DNA of 64,000 nt from a virus. Positions within the stretch are counted from its first letter, which is position 1, and each line of letters begins with the position of its first letter. The notes under the pieces were generated by a model. The model was not told the origin of the DNA and ran no database searches. It worked only from the letters and a program-made list of their open reading frames with translations. This document shows, piece after piece, positions 26,876-36,300 of the stretch. Where the stretch lies: IMG/VR virus record IMGVR_UViG_3300031857_000037, positions 59,865 to 123,864 of that record; one strand, given 5' to 3'. A program made the position numbers and the translations under genes.

Positions 26876-27064
26876 ATGATGATCACTAACACTGAGACCC
26901 GTCCATTCTTCGTTCAACAAGCAAAGTCTGGCAGGTGGAATGTATGGGTCTTTCAGAGAGAAACTGAGGACGGTTACAAGTATGCCGTCAAGCAAACATT
27001 CAAAGATCCTGATGTTGCTCATGACTGGGGCTTGAACTACATCAACCACGTCATTCGTTACTGA
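26876..27064 (+). CDS. Hypothetical protein (62 aa)
   Basis: The start is ATGATG at 26876 or 26879. Beta-rich, aromatic (RPFFVQQAKSGRWNVWVFQR). No domain recognised. Confidence 0.7.
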   Translation: MMITNTETRPFFVQQAKSGRWNVWVFQRETEDGYKYAVKQTFKDPDVAHDWGLNYINHVIRY

Positions 27065-27101
27065 TTCGTTTACTCTAACTCACCCACACACACTAACACT
27101 C

Positions 27102-27344
27102 ATGACTCTGAACATCGCCACCGCAACTAAGCTCGACCTGTTGATTGCTGATATCCAAGGAGAGATTAAGTACACTGTGCTCCCCACCCGTAAGGCTCGG
27201 AAATCTGAACTGCTCATGAGCCGCACGAATGGCCCTCGGACTAACACTAACCGTCGTGGTCAAGCATACAGCGGACATGCCACACATGCACAGAATGCTG
27301 TGATTCAGGGCAATGATGCTGCATACTTCAAGACCAGCGGCTGA
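27102..27344 (+). CDS. Hypothetical basic protein (80 aa)
   Basis: ATG follows the leader CACCCACACACACTAACACTC. Helical N-terminus (TATKLDLLIADIQGEIKY), then a basic Arg/Asn/Thr-rich part (RKARKSELLMSRTNGPRTNT), likely nucleic-acid binding. Last gene of the early side. Confidence 0.7.
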   Translation: MTLNIATATKLDLLIADIQGEIKYTVLPTRKARKSELLMSRTNGPRTNTNRRGQAYSGHATHAQNAVIQGNDAAYFKTSG

Positions 27345-27582
27345 TGGGTTGAGTGTATGTCCCCTCTGAAGGCTTATGAGCACTTGGAGGGGACACGAAT
27401 ACGACTAGGAGGAGCAGCAGTCTTCGTGTACTTATGACAGTTTGAGCAGTTGTTTGTGCGCCCGTTGTTGTTAGCGCGGGGCGCGGTGGCCCCCGTATAT
27501 AAAAACGCTAAACTACCCTAATCTATAACGACCCCAAAAAGCGCTCGAAAAGCCTTCCGCATTCAAAAAATTTTTTGGTGGC
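27345..27582 (+). other. Gene-free, hairpin-rich gap before the late block
   Basis: TGTCCCCTC (27358-27366) pairs perfectly with GAGGGGACA (27387-27395). ACACGAA (27393-27399) and GACT pair with AGTC and TTCGTGT (27423-27429), leaving AGGAGGAGCAGC as loop. GCGCCC/GGGCGC forms a third, GC-rich stem near 27458-27485. This looks like a terminator region or a structured RNA. Confidence 0.5.
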
Positions 27583-27590
27583 TATAAATA
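27583..27590 (+). promoter_or_regulatory. T4-type late promoter TATAAATA
   Basis: An exact TATAAATA, the T4 late -10 consensus, lies 24 bases before the ATG at 27615. It marks the switch to the late block. Confidence 0.85.
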
Positions 27591-27614
27591 CTCAAAAGAC
27601 GTTTTAAAATATTC

Positions 27615-28739
27615 ATGGAAGTCAAAACACTATCTTTTTATCCTGGAGTACCTTTCAATGATGCGATTGAAAGTTTCTTGGATGCATATGAGCTCGGAGA
27701 AGATATCGAGTGTTATCAATTAATTTTTTGTCCTTATGGGCGTCATACATCCTTTGGTGACTTATATAATATTGAATTTAAGAGTAGAGTTGTAATTTTA
27801 AATGTCATTGATTTTATCATTGATGGATTGGATAATATTGCAACTGAAGAAATTAAACAATTCTGCGAGGATCACCCTGAACAAAATTTTATTATATTCA
27901 ATTACAACATAGGTCTCGGAGACAAACTGAATGTTCCGAACTTACATTGGGATACAATTTTTTCAGGAACTTTAACAGAGAGATTAACTCACTGTGAAAA
28001 GAAAAATCTAACCAATAAATGGTTATCATTGAATGCAGATACAAAGTTACACAGAGTCATGGCGGTGTGTTACTTGTTATCAAAAGACTATCATGAGAAT
28101 GGTTATATTACTTTCAACATGAACGCTGGTCCACTTGCAAGTCATGATAGTTATCGTAATTTTACCAAGATCTCATCGTATCAATTAAAAAGTAGTTTTG
28201 CGAAGGGATACGTCAAGTTTAAGTCAAAAGATTTTAGACGATTGAAAATAAAAAATTTCAGTTCAATTGAAGATAGAGTATCAACTAATTACAATAATAA
28301 TTTAATGCCAATCTACGAAAGAATTGGTGTAGAGATTATTACTGGAACAATGTTCTTTGAGAATGTTCCAAGTTTAAGTGAGAAAGAAGTTCAATCTGTA
28401 TATGCCAAAAATTTTCCAATTTATATTAATGGAATTGGAATGGCAAGAGAAATTAAAAAGCTTTTTGATATTGATATCTTTGAAGATATTGTAGATCATA
28501 GTTATGATGAAATTGAAGATCATTTTGAGAGACTTGCAGCAGCAATTGATAGGAATCAACATTTGTTAGATGGCTCTACCAATATCCATGAATTGTGGTA
28601 TGATAATCAAAAGAGATTTGAGGATAACTGTGAAAAGATGGATCAAATTATTTTTGATTCAAAGTATCAACAGAGCATAAACTATAAAAAGATAGAAAAT
28701 GCTTTGTCTAAGTTTGGAGTCTCTTTTTCAAAAAAATAA
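27615..28739 (+). CDS. Conserved phage protein of unknown function (374 aa)
   Basis: First gene of the late block, with an exact late promoter. The N-terminal 130 residues look like a mixed alpha/beta domain. The C-terminal part contains YINGIGMAREIKKLFDIDIF, then DIVDHSYDEIEDHFERLAAA, a pattern I recall from the C-terminal part of putative glycosyltransferase-like or capsule-related phage proteins. The exact family is uncertain. No DxD motif is obvious. Codon use is much more AT-rich than upstream. Confidence 0.72.
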   Translation: MEVKTLSFYPGVPFNDAIESFLDAYELGEDIECYQLIFCPYGRHTSFGDLYNIEFKSRVVILNVIDFIIDGLDNIATEEIKQFCEDHPEQNFIIFNYNIGLGDKLNVPNLHWDTIFSGTLTERLTHCEKKNLTNKWLSLNADTKLHRVMAVCYLLSKDYHENGYITFNMNAGPLASHDSYRNFTKISSYQLKSSFAKGYVKFKSKDFRRLKIKNFSSIEDRVSTNYNNNLMPIYERIGVEIITGTMFFENVPSLSEKEVQSVYAKNFPIYINGIGMAREIKKLFDIDIFEDIVDHSYDEIEDHFERLAAAIDRNQHLLDGSTNIHELWYDNQKRFEDNCEKMDQIIFDSKYQQSINYKKIENALSKFGVSFSKK

Positions 28740-28750
28740 AATCATATATA

Positions 28751-28927
28751 ATGTTTGAAATGAACTTAAAGGAATATATGGAACTTAAGTTGGATTACCA
28801 GGAAAAAGATCTACTCATTGATTGCATTCAACATCGATTAGATACGGATAAAATTTTAGTCATCAATGATTCTCTCAAGAATGAAATTGAAGATTTATTG
28901 GTCAAAATTGAAGAAGAATGTGTTTGA
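28751..28927 (+). CDS. Hypothetical coiled-coil protein (58 aa)
   Basis: ATG 28751 (alternatives 28760 and 28778). Helical throughout (KLDYQEKDLLIDCIQHRLDT; SLKNEIEDLLVKIEEE). Probably a short coiled coil. No function recognised. Confidence 0.68.
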   Translation: MFEMNLKEYMELKLDYQEKDLLIDCIQHRLDTDKILVINDSLKNEIEDLLVKIEEECV

Positions 28928-28936
28928 TTTGACATT

Positions 28937-28943
28937 CTAAATA
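28937..28943 (+). promoter_or_regulatory. Late promoter-like CTAAATA
   Basis: CTAAATA about 65 bases before the glycosyltransferase start. A TTGACTTGTGGTGGTAGAATG stretch (28967-28987) between them may offer a sigma70-type start. Confidence 0.5.
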
Positions 28944-29007
28944 AACCAGAAACCATTGCATGAATTGACTTGTGGTGGTAGAATGATAACGTTGCAATTC
29001 TAATTTT

Positions 29008-29760
29008 ATGTCTAAAGGATTTACAATTAAAGCTACAGCACCAACTCCAAAAAAGAATGAGGATGATTTTGATATCGATGCTGCAAAAGAAGCGATTCGT
29101 GGTAAATCAATTATCTTCTGTCTCCCTGGTCGTGGATGTTCCTATATCTTCCTGAAGAATTTTGTTCAACTTTGTTTTGATCTAGTCCAGAATGGTGCAT
29201 CCATTCAAATTTCTCAGGACTATTCTTCCATGGTTAACTTTGCACGTTGCAAGGTTCTTGGTGCAAACGTTCTGCGTGGACCAAAACAGATTCCCTGGGA
29301 TGGTAAACTGAAGTATGATTACCAACTCTGGATCGATAACGATATTGTGTTTGATACTGAGAAGTTCTATCGTCTCGTTGCAATGGATCGTGACATTGCG
29401 GCTGGTTGGTATATGACCGAAGATGGTCAAACGACTTCTGTTGCTCATTGGCTTGAAGAAGATGACTTTAAGAACAATGGTGGAGTCATGAACCATGAGA
29501 CCGGAGAGACCATGAGTAAGCGCCGGAAACCCTTTACGGTGGACTATACTGGGTTTGGATGGGTTCTTATCAAGCATGGTGTCTTCGAGTCTCTAGAGTA
29601 CCCCTGGTTCGCTCCTAAGATGCAAGTATTCGACTCTGGAGAAGTTCAAGATATGTGTGGAGAAGACGTTTCGTTCTGTCTCGATGCAATTAAAGCGGGC
29701 TTTGAGATCTGGTGTGATCCGAAGATCCGTGTGGGTCACGAAAAGACTCGTATTATCTGA
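29008..29760 (+). CDS. GT-A glycosyltransferase-like protein (250 aa)
   Basis: WIDNDIVFD (about residues 107-115) has the DxD motif of GT-A glycosyltransferases, which binds the sugar nucleotide through a metal. IIFCLPGRGCSYIFLKNFVQ near the N-terminus and CGEDVSFCLDAIKAGFEIWC with GHEK near the C-terminus are typical of a T4-like cyanophage protein annotated as glycosyltransferase. It could glycosylate virion proteins or host surface sugars. Substrate unknown. It has its own upstream late-type element. Confidence 0.85.
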   Translation: MSKGFTIKATAPTPKKNEDDFDIDAAKEAIRGKSIIFCLPGRGCSYIFLKNFVQLCFDLVQNGASIQISQDYSSMVNFARCKVLGANVLRGPKQIPWDGKLKYDYQLWIDNDIVFDTEKFYRLVAMDRDIAAGWYMTEDGQTTSVAHWLEEDDFKNNGGVMNHETGETMSKRRKPFTVDYTGFGWVLIKHGVFESLEYPWFAPKMQVFDSGEVQDMCGEDVSFCLDAIKAGFEIWCDPKIRVGHEKTRII

Positions 29761-29821
29761 TTTCTGGCGCGTTTGAATTGAATTTCGGCGCGCAAATAAA
29801 CCAACTTTGAGGTATTAAAAA

Positions 29822-29974
29822 ATGGCAGTAAAAGCAAAAGGTGGATTGAATAAGAATACTGGTTATATGCCAGGAAAACCCAAACTGACCCTTCAAGGAA
29901 GGGGAAAGGGAACTAAATATGCTGCAACTAGTCGTAATAAGGCTAGGAAACCATATCGCGGCCAGGGTAAATGA
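29822..29974 (+). CDS. Small basic conserved cyanophage protein (50 aa)
   Basis: ATG after TTTGAGGTATTAAAAA. It reads MAVKAKGGLNKNTGYMPGKP and ends KARKPYRGQGK, a strikingly conserved cyanophage sequence. Highly basic, probably binds nucleic acid or is packaged. It overlaps the next gene by ATGA. Confidence 0.85.
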   Translation: MAVKAKGGLNKNTGYMPGKPKLTLQGRGKGTKYAATSRNKARKPYRGQGK

Positions 29975-30078
29975 CTCGTTGGATTCATAAAGAAGGTTAT
30001 TCTAGACCAGATAAACGTTGCAAAGGGATTAAGACCCAAGCAAAAGCAAATAAAAGTAAAGGAAAAAAGTCTAAATAA
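29971..30078 (+). CDS. Very small basic protein (35 aa)
   Basis: It has an ATGA overlap. MTRWIHKEGYSRPDKRCKG then a lysine-rich tail ending KGKKSK. Coupled to the previous basic gene. Confidence 0.65.
   Translation: MTRWIHKEGYSRPDKRCKGIKTQAKANKSKGKKSK
30071..30077 (+). promoter_or_regulatory. Late promoter-like CTAAATA
   Basis: CTAAATA overlaps the stop of the 35-aa gene, 22 bases before the ATG at 30100. Confidence 0.5.
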
Positions 30079-30099
30079 TTTAAAATAGTAATTAAACAG

Positions 30100-30255
30100 A
30101 TGTCCGATACAACACCAAAAGTAGGTCCAACTGAAGCAGATGCTCCAGCACCAACACCAGAAACTGCAAAAGTTTTTGACTATAATGTAGCTGCAAATGC
30201 AGGAACAGTTGCACCTTCCAGACCAAATCCTGCTTCACCACTCGCTGCAGGATGA
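30100..30255 (+). CDS. Pro/Ala-rich small protein (51 aa)
   Basis: It reads MSDTTPKVGPTEADAPAPTP and continues with TVAPSRPNPASPLAAG. Probably disordered. One base separates it from the next ATG. Confidence 0.68.
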   Translation: MSDTTPKVGPTEADAPAPTPETAKVFDYNVAANAGTVAPSRPNPASPLAAG

Positions 30256-30256
30256 T

Positions 30257-30724
30257 ATGTCTGAAAAAGAAGCATATATTCGCAAATGGATTGGAGAAGT
30301 CTCCGAGAATAGACCTGAATTAGGTGGATTTGCGGTTTGTCCATATGCTCAAAATTCAAAAACTTTAATTGTAGAGACTACTATTGATGACATTGTGCCT
30401 GAACCAGGTCATGATGTCATCATTTTTATTATTGAAGACTTCTGGAGACCAGATCAGGTCATGAAATGGGTATCACACTACAATGAAAAGTTCCAATATT
30501 ACAAATTTTTTGAAGATTTATCCTCCAGAGATACTTTTATAGGAGGAGTAAAGACGAATAATGAGAAATATAACCTAATTTTGTGTCAATCTAAGAAAAA
30601 ATTGAGTACTATTCGTAAAAAATTGTTGCAAACCGACTATTATACCTACTGGACAGAAGATTATCTCAAAGAAATCCTTGGGGATGACTTCCAATACGCA
30701 GAAAAAATCACTGACGAAGAATAA
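30257..30724 (+). CDS. Conserved hypothetical protein (155 aa)
   Basis: I chose ATG 30257; a longer frame lies within the upstream gene. It begins MSEKEAYIRKWIGEVSENRP, then GGFAVCPYAQNSKTLIVE, a C-P-Y/F-A turn that I recall from cyanophage proteins of unknown function, and an alpha/beta C-terminal part. Probably cytoplasmic. Confidence 0.78.
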   Translation: MSEKEAYIRKWIGEVSENRPELGGFAVCPYAQNSKTLIVETTIDDIVPEPGHDVIIFIIEDFWRPDQVMKWVSHYNEKFQYYKFFEDLSSRDTFIGGVKTNNEKYNLILCQSKKKLSTIRKKLLQTDYYTYWTEDYLKEILGDDFQYAEKITDEE

Positions 30725-30766
30725 AATCAATAATCTTTGACATTTCGGGATAGCAACCCCGTAAAA

Positions 30767-30796
30767 AGTTCTGATTTTTTCAAATCAGGAGCTAAA
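30767..30796 (+). promoter_or_regulatory. Hairpin overlapping a ribosome site
   Basis: CTGATTT (30771-30777) pairs with AAATCAG (30782-30788); AGGAGC at 30787-30792 partly lies in the 3' arm, nine bases before the ATG at 30797. The hairpin may control translation of the next gene. Confidence 0.45.
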
Positions 30797-31036
30797 ATGT
30801 CAAACTTATTCGTAGATAGAGACCCAAATTACATGCGTGAAAAGTGGGGAACCACAAAGTTGGTTACAGATTATGGTGCAAGTCCTCAAAAAAGAGTAAT
30901 TCAAGAGGTTATGCACGACTCAGCACCTCACCATGATTTAAAGAAACAAACCGACCTTCATGAGAAGATTCGTAATGATGAAGATTACGATGATTGGGAG
31001 TATGGCACTGAGCCAACCTATGGTAAAAAGTGGTAA
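30797..31036 (+). CDS. Hypothetical protein (79 aa)
   Basis: I chose ATG 30797 (AGGAGC in front); the longer frame passes through the hairpin. It reads SNLFVDRDPNYMREKWGTTK and has an acidic end. Conserved-looking but not recognised. Confidence 0.72.
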   Translation: MSNLFVDRDPNYMREKWGTTKLVTDYGASPQKRVIQEVMHDSAPHHDLKKQTDLHEKIRNDEDYDDWEYGTEPTYGKKW

Positions 31037-31052
31037 AAATGTCTTATACATA

Positions 31053-31061
31053 TAATAAATA
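31053..31061 (+). promoter_or_regulatory. T4-type late promoter AATAAATA
   Basis: TAATAAATAC lies 16-24 bases before the gp25 start, in the position usual for late promoters. Confidence 0.75.
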
Positions 31062-31076
31062 CCCTTAGTTTGAGTA

Positions 31077-31475
31077 ATGACTACGATTTCTCGCAGATTT
31101 AAAGACATAAGTCTCTCGTTTGTGAGAAATCCTGTAACTAATGATATTTTACCTATTAACAATGAGGATGCGATTAAAAAATCTGTTATCAATCTAGTGA
31201 GAACTAGAATGGGTGAAAGAGTTTTTAATTCGCTTTTGGGATCTAGTGTTGAAGATTCTATGTTCCAATTACAAACTCCAGAGATGTCTTATTCTCTGGA
31301 GTTGAACATTACAACTCTTTTAGAAAATTATGAACCTAGAATTTCATTATCTTCTGTTTTAGTTACATATCCGGATGATTCTAATCAAATCAATGTAAGA
31401 ATAGCGTATACTATAATTGGTATACCTGTCCCGGCTCAAACTATAGACTTCATATTACAACCAACTAGAGTCTAA
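31077..31475 (+). CDS. 25: gp25-like baseplate wedge protein (132 aa)
   Basis: T4 gp25 is also 132 residues. The sequence reads SLSFVRNPVTNDILPINNED, AIKKSVINLVRTRMGERVF and an end with IDFILQPTRV, typical of gp25/lysozyme-like baseplate proteins. It is part of the baseplate wedge in contractile tails. It is followed by gp6 through a TAATG overlap, the same order as T4. It carries a late promoter. Confidence 0.92.
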   Translation: MTTISRRFKDISLSFVRNPVTNDILPINNEDAIKKSVINLVRTRMGERVFNSLLGSSVEDSMFQLQTPEMSYSLELNITTLLENYEPRISLSSVLVTYPDDSNQINVRIAYTIIGIPVPAQTIDFILQPTRV

Positions 31476-33349
31476 TGTCATTCAATCAATTCACAAACTT
31501 AGATTTCAGTGATCTTAAGACTCAGATCAAAGATTATTTGCGTGCGAACGGTCAATTTACTGACTTCGATTTTGAGGGTTCAAATTTTTCGGTTTTAATT
31601 GACTTATTAGCATATAATAGCTACATAACTGCCTACAACTCAAATATGGCAGTTAATGAAATGTTTCTTGATAGTGCCACTCTTAGAGAAAATATAGTAT
31701 CCCTAGCCAGAAACATTGGTTATTTACCCAGATCAAAAAGATCATCAAGAGCTTTAATAAATTTTAGCGTTGATATGAGTCAAACAAACGCTAGAAGTGT
31801 AAAGTTACTTGCAGGTCAAGTATCTCTTGGTGCAGTAGTTAATGGAAATTATATTTTTTCAATACCGGAAGATATTGTTACTCCAGTAAATACGGACGGA
31901 ATTGCTATATTTGATAATTTACAAATTTATGAGGGAATATATTTAACAACAACTTTCATAGTAGATGAATCTCAACCAAACCAAAGATTTGTTCTACCTA
32001 ATATTGGAATTGATACCACCACAATTCGAGTAAAAGTTATAAATCAAGTAACAGAAATTTATAATCAATATGATACTCTATTAAATGTTGGTAAAGATTC
32101 AAGAATTTTCTTGATTCAGGAAGTAGGAGATACTAAGTACGAAATTAGATTTGGTGATAATATTATTGGTAAAAAACCATCTAATGGAAGTAGAATAGAA
32201 ATTAGTTATATTGTTACAAATGGATCTTCTGGTAATGGAGCTTCAAACTTTACTTTTTCTGGTAGATTAATTGATAATAATTTATTTGATGTTACCACCG
32301 GAATTTCATTAGTTTTAACTCAATCTAAATCTGAAAATGGTGATAATATTGAATCGATGGATTCTATTAAATATTTCGCACCGAAAGTCTATGCATCTCA
32401 ATATAGGGCAGTGACATCAAATGATTATAAATCACTTATTCCATATGTTTATCCAAACGTAGAGTCCGTAAATTCTTATGGTGGTGATGAATTGGATCCA
32501 CCGGAATATGGAAAAGTTTTTATATCAATAAAGCCAAGAAACGGAACGTTTCTTTCCGAAATTACAAAGCAGAATATTCTAAGTACAATTAAAAAGTATT
32601 CAATTGCAGGTATTAAACCGGAAATAGTTGACTTATCTTACTTGTACGTGGAATTGGATGTTTCAACTTATTATAATGTCAATCTACTAAGTAACCCAGA
32701 AATAGTAAAAACAAAAGTAATTGACACTTTAACCGCATATTCTAACTCCAAAGATGTTAATAGTTTTGGAGGTAGATTCAAATATAGTAAAGTTGTTGGA
32801 CTAATAGATGATTGTGACAAATCAATTACATCTAACATAACAAAAGTTAAGATGAGAAGGGATTTGAATCCAGAGTTAAATACTTTTGCAACATATGAAC
32901 TTTGTTTTGGTAATGAAATACATATTAAAACTGGAGGATACTCTGTAAAGTCTACTGGATTTTTTATTAATGGTGTTTCTGATGTCATTTATATGGCAGA
33001 TGCGGCATCACCTACAAATAAAACTAAAGGAATTATATTTTTCTTTAAATTGGAAAATAATCTTCCAGTAATTATAAAAAATAATGCTGGTACAATAAAT
33101 TATAAACGAGGTGAAATTCTTTTAGACGTTGTTAATATAACATCGTCAGTGTTGGCAAATGGATTCATAGAAGTTCAAGCCATCCCAGAGTCAAACGATA
33201 TTATAGGACTTCAAGATTTGTATTTGCAATTAGATGTTCAAAAATCTGTGGTAAATATTATAGAAGATGTTGTAAGTTCTGGTGAAAATTCTTCTGCAAC
33301 CCAATATGTGGTTACATCAAGTTATCTAAACGGAAAGTATACGAGATAA
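31475..33349 (+). CDS. 6: gp6-like baseplate wedge protein (624 aa)
   Basis: It starts in TAATG. The N-terminus reads FTNLDFSDLKTQIKDYLRAN, then VLIDLLAYNSYITAYNSNMA and TLRENIVSLARNIGYLPRS, which is diagnostic of gp6/J-type proteins. Length is near T4 gp6 (660 aa). It forms the ring that links wedges and changes shape in tail contraction. The C-terminal half (YKSLIPYVYPNVESVNSYGG) is also typical. Confidence 0.92.
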   Translation: MSFNQFTNLDFSDLKTQIKDYLRANGQFTDFDFEGSNFSVLIDLLAYNSYITAYNSNMAVNEMFLDSATLRENIVSLARNIGYLPRSKRSSRALINFSVDMSQTNARSVKLLAGQVSLGAVVNGNYIFSIPEDIVTPVNTDGIAIFDNLQIYEGIYLTTTFIVDESQPNQRFVLPNIGIDTTTIRVKVINQVTEIYNQYDTLLNVGKDSRIFLIQEVGDTKYEIRFGDNIIGKKPSNGSRIEISYIVTNGSSGNGASNFTFSGRLIDNNLFDVTTGISLVLTQSKSENGDNIESMDSIKYFAPKVYASQYRAVTSNDYKSLIPYVYPNVESVNSYGGDELDPPEYGKVFISIKPRNGTFLSEITKQNILSTIKKYSIAGIKPEIVDLSYLYVELDVSTYYNVNLLSNPEIVKTKVIDTLTAYSNSKDVNSFGGRFKYSKVVGLIDDCDKSITSNITKVKMRRDLNPELNTFATYELCFGNEIHIKTGGYSVKSTGFFINGVSDVIYMADAASPTNKTKGIIFFFKLENNLPVIIKNNAGTINYKRGEILLDVVNITSSVLANGFIEVQAIPESNDIIGLQDLYLQLDVQKSVVNIIEDVVSSGENSSATQYVVTSSYLNGKYTR

Positions 33350-33350
33350 A

Positions 33351-36300
33351 ATGTCAGAAATTAAAAGAGTAAAAATCAGCTCGATCATTGGAACCCAAAT
33401 TCCAGAATTCTTATCCATAGAATCTCCGCTTTTTAGTGAGTTTCTTGCACAGTATTACAATTCATTAGAATATCAGTCAGGACCGATTGATATCGTTTCT
33501 AATATTGTAAACTATAAAAATTCTAAAGCATTTAATAATGTAGAGTTAACTGAAAAAACTACTTTAACTTCTGATGTTTTATCTTTTGATGATGTTATAA
33601 ATGTTGAGTCTACTAAAGGTTGGCCAGATTCTTATGGACTGTTGAAAATTAATGATGAAATTATCACTTACTTATCTAAAACTGAAACCTCCTTTCAAAA
33701 TTGCATTAGGGGATTTAGTGGGATTGAGAACCTAGAATCTCTGGATAACCCAGAATTTTTGGTTTTCTCATCAACTAAGGCAGCCGAACATACGGATAAT
33801 AGTGTAGTTCAAAATCTAAGTAATCTATTTTTGATCAAATTTTTTGAAAACTTTAAGTATGAGTTTTTACCTGGTTTTGAATCCAGAGATTTCTACAAAG
33901 ATATTTCCATTGAAAATGTATCTTACAAGATTAAAGACTTATACAAATCAAAAGGAACAGATTTATCATATAAACTTCTCTTCAAAATTTTATATGGCGC
34001 AGATATTGAAATTATAAAACCACAAGATTATACCCTTTCACCATCTTCAAACTCTTATTTTATAACAAAAAATATACTAGTAGAAAAAATTTCTGGCGGT
34101 AATCCAATAGATATCAAGGGTAACTTTTTATTCCAAAACATAACTGGAATTGGTACTGTAAGTGCTTCAATTTTCAACGTTGAGTATCGACCAGTGGGAG
34201 AAAAAGAATTTTATGAAATTTCTTTGGATAGTACATCATTTAGTGGTAATTTTCAAGTTTCGGGTAAAACTAGAATACTGGAAGATGTACAAGTAAACAA
34301 TAGTACTATTTTAGTTGATTCAACTGTAGGATTTGCTAATTCTGGAACTATCCTGGTAAAACCAAAAAATTCCGATTTCATTAAAGTAAGTTATACAGGA
34401 AAGAACATTAATCAATTTACTGGAGTTACAAACGTAACTCAATTTTTAGATTTTGGACTCGATTTAATCGAAGAAAAATTTGCTTTTAGTTATGTTGGAG
34501 TAGGAAATACTTCTAAGGTAGAGTTCCGAGTAGTTAATGTAATTGATAATATTGATTTTTCAAAAACTTCAAATTTAAGAGTTGGAGATAACATATCTTT
34601 ATCTGGATTTGGTAAAGATTTGTATGATACTTATGAGTTTAATAGTTGGATCTATAATATTCCAACTAATCATAACATAAGAAGTATTTCACAAATTGAT
34701 GCCACAAAATACAGAATTAATTTATTTGATAAAATTTATTTTTATCAAAATGAAATTATCTCACTTTCAGATAATCTAGGTAGTTCAATAGAAGCTAAGA
34801 TTATATCCGTTGAATATTCAACTTCAGATTCAATTAAAAAATATAGTAATAGGATACTGATTCAAGTTATAAATCCAGGAACATACAATGTTTTAACTTC
34901 GAAAGTTGTAGGGAAGAAAATTTATAAGTCAAATCATTATAGCAATTATTTTCCAAATCTGGAAAATATTCCTGCAGGCATTCAAAATACATATATTGAT
35001 TCTGAAGAAAAATATTTCTACATTACTTCGTCCGGATTACCAAATTATACAATTTTCTCTACAGATAATAAAAAGACTATATCAACCATAGTAGGAACTT
35101 CCACTACGGATACATTTAATGTTTTTAATCATAACCTGTTTAGTGGAGAATTAGTTTATTATTTGCCGGAAACATCTTCTGGAATATTAACAGGACTTTA
35201 TTATGTCACAAAGATTGATGATAATAGATTAAAATTATCTTATAGTAAGTCTGATATTTTTTCAAGAAAATATATCCAATCCACTTCTACGATTACTAAT
35301 GATTCTCTATATAAGTTTGGATATCAGAATAAAACTCTAAAACACCAGAAACTCTTAAAAAAATTCTATGTTGATAGTAGTAAACCGAGAGAGTCTTTTG
35401 ATGATTTAAATGAAAGAACTACTTTTAACAGAGAAGTGGGGTTATTAGTAAATGGAGTTGAGCTATTATCCCCCAACTTATTTGATGAAAACATTTATTA
35501 TGGCAATATTACTTCAATTAATGTCACTAACTCTGGACAAGATTATGATGTTATAGACGTTCCTCCATTAGAAGTTAAAGATGAGACTGGAACTGGGTTA
35601 AAAGCGCACCTAAACCTCTCAGGCAGTGTTAGAGAAATTAAAATATTAAACGCTGGATATGGATACCAAGAAAAACCAAAAATTACAATAACTGGTGGAA
35701 ATGGTATCGGATGTATACTAGACTCCAACTTTGTTAAAACTAGAGTTTCTGCAGGATTTAAGGCTGATTTAAATGTAAGTACAGCAAATAACACTATACA
35801 ATTTTTAAATACTATCCCATTTGAAGATGGTGAAGAAGTTGTTTATGATTCTAACAAAAATAGTAACGTACCCGGAATTGTAAATAACTCAACCTATTTT
35901 GTAGGCATTCTTACAGATAATAAGATTAAACTCTTTAATACTAAAACAAATGCTCTTCAAAAAGTAAATGAAATTGATATCGTTGGAGTTTCTTCCGGAT
36001 TTCACTTCATAACAACATTAAAAAATAAAAATACTTTTACTAAAATTTATGTTAAAGAGTCTGGACAAGGATACTCAAATAGAAAAGTAAGAGTTCCATC
36101 AATACTTTCTGGAGATAATAGAAGTTCTGGAATTAATACTTTTGATTCGTATATCTTTGCAAAAAGCCACGGATTTAAAGATTTCGATCTTGTAAAGTAT
36201 TCATATCAAGGTTCTGCAATAAGTGGATTATCGACTTCAGTACATTATTATGTCAAAATTATTGATGTCAATAAATTTAGATTATATGAAGCTGGAATTG

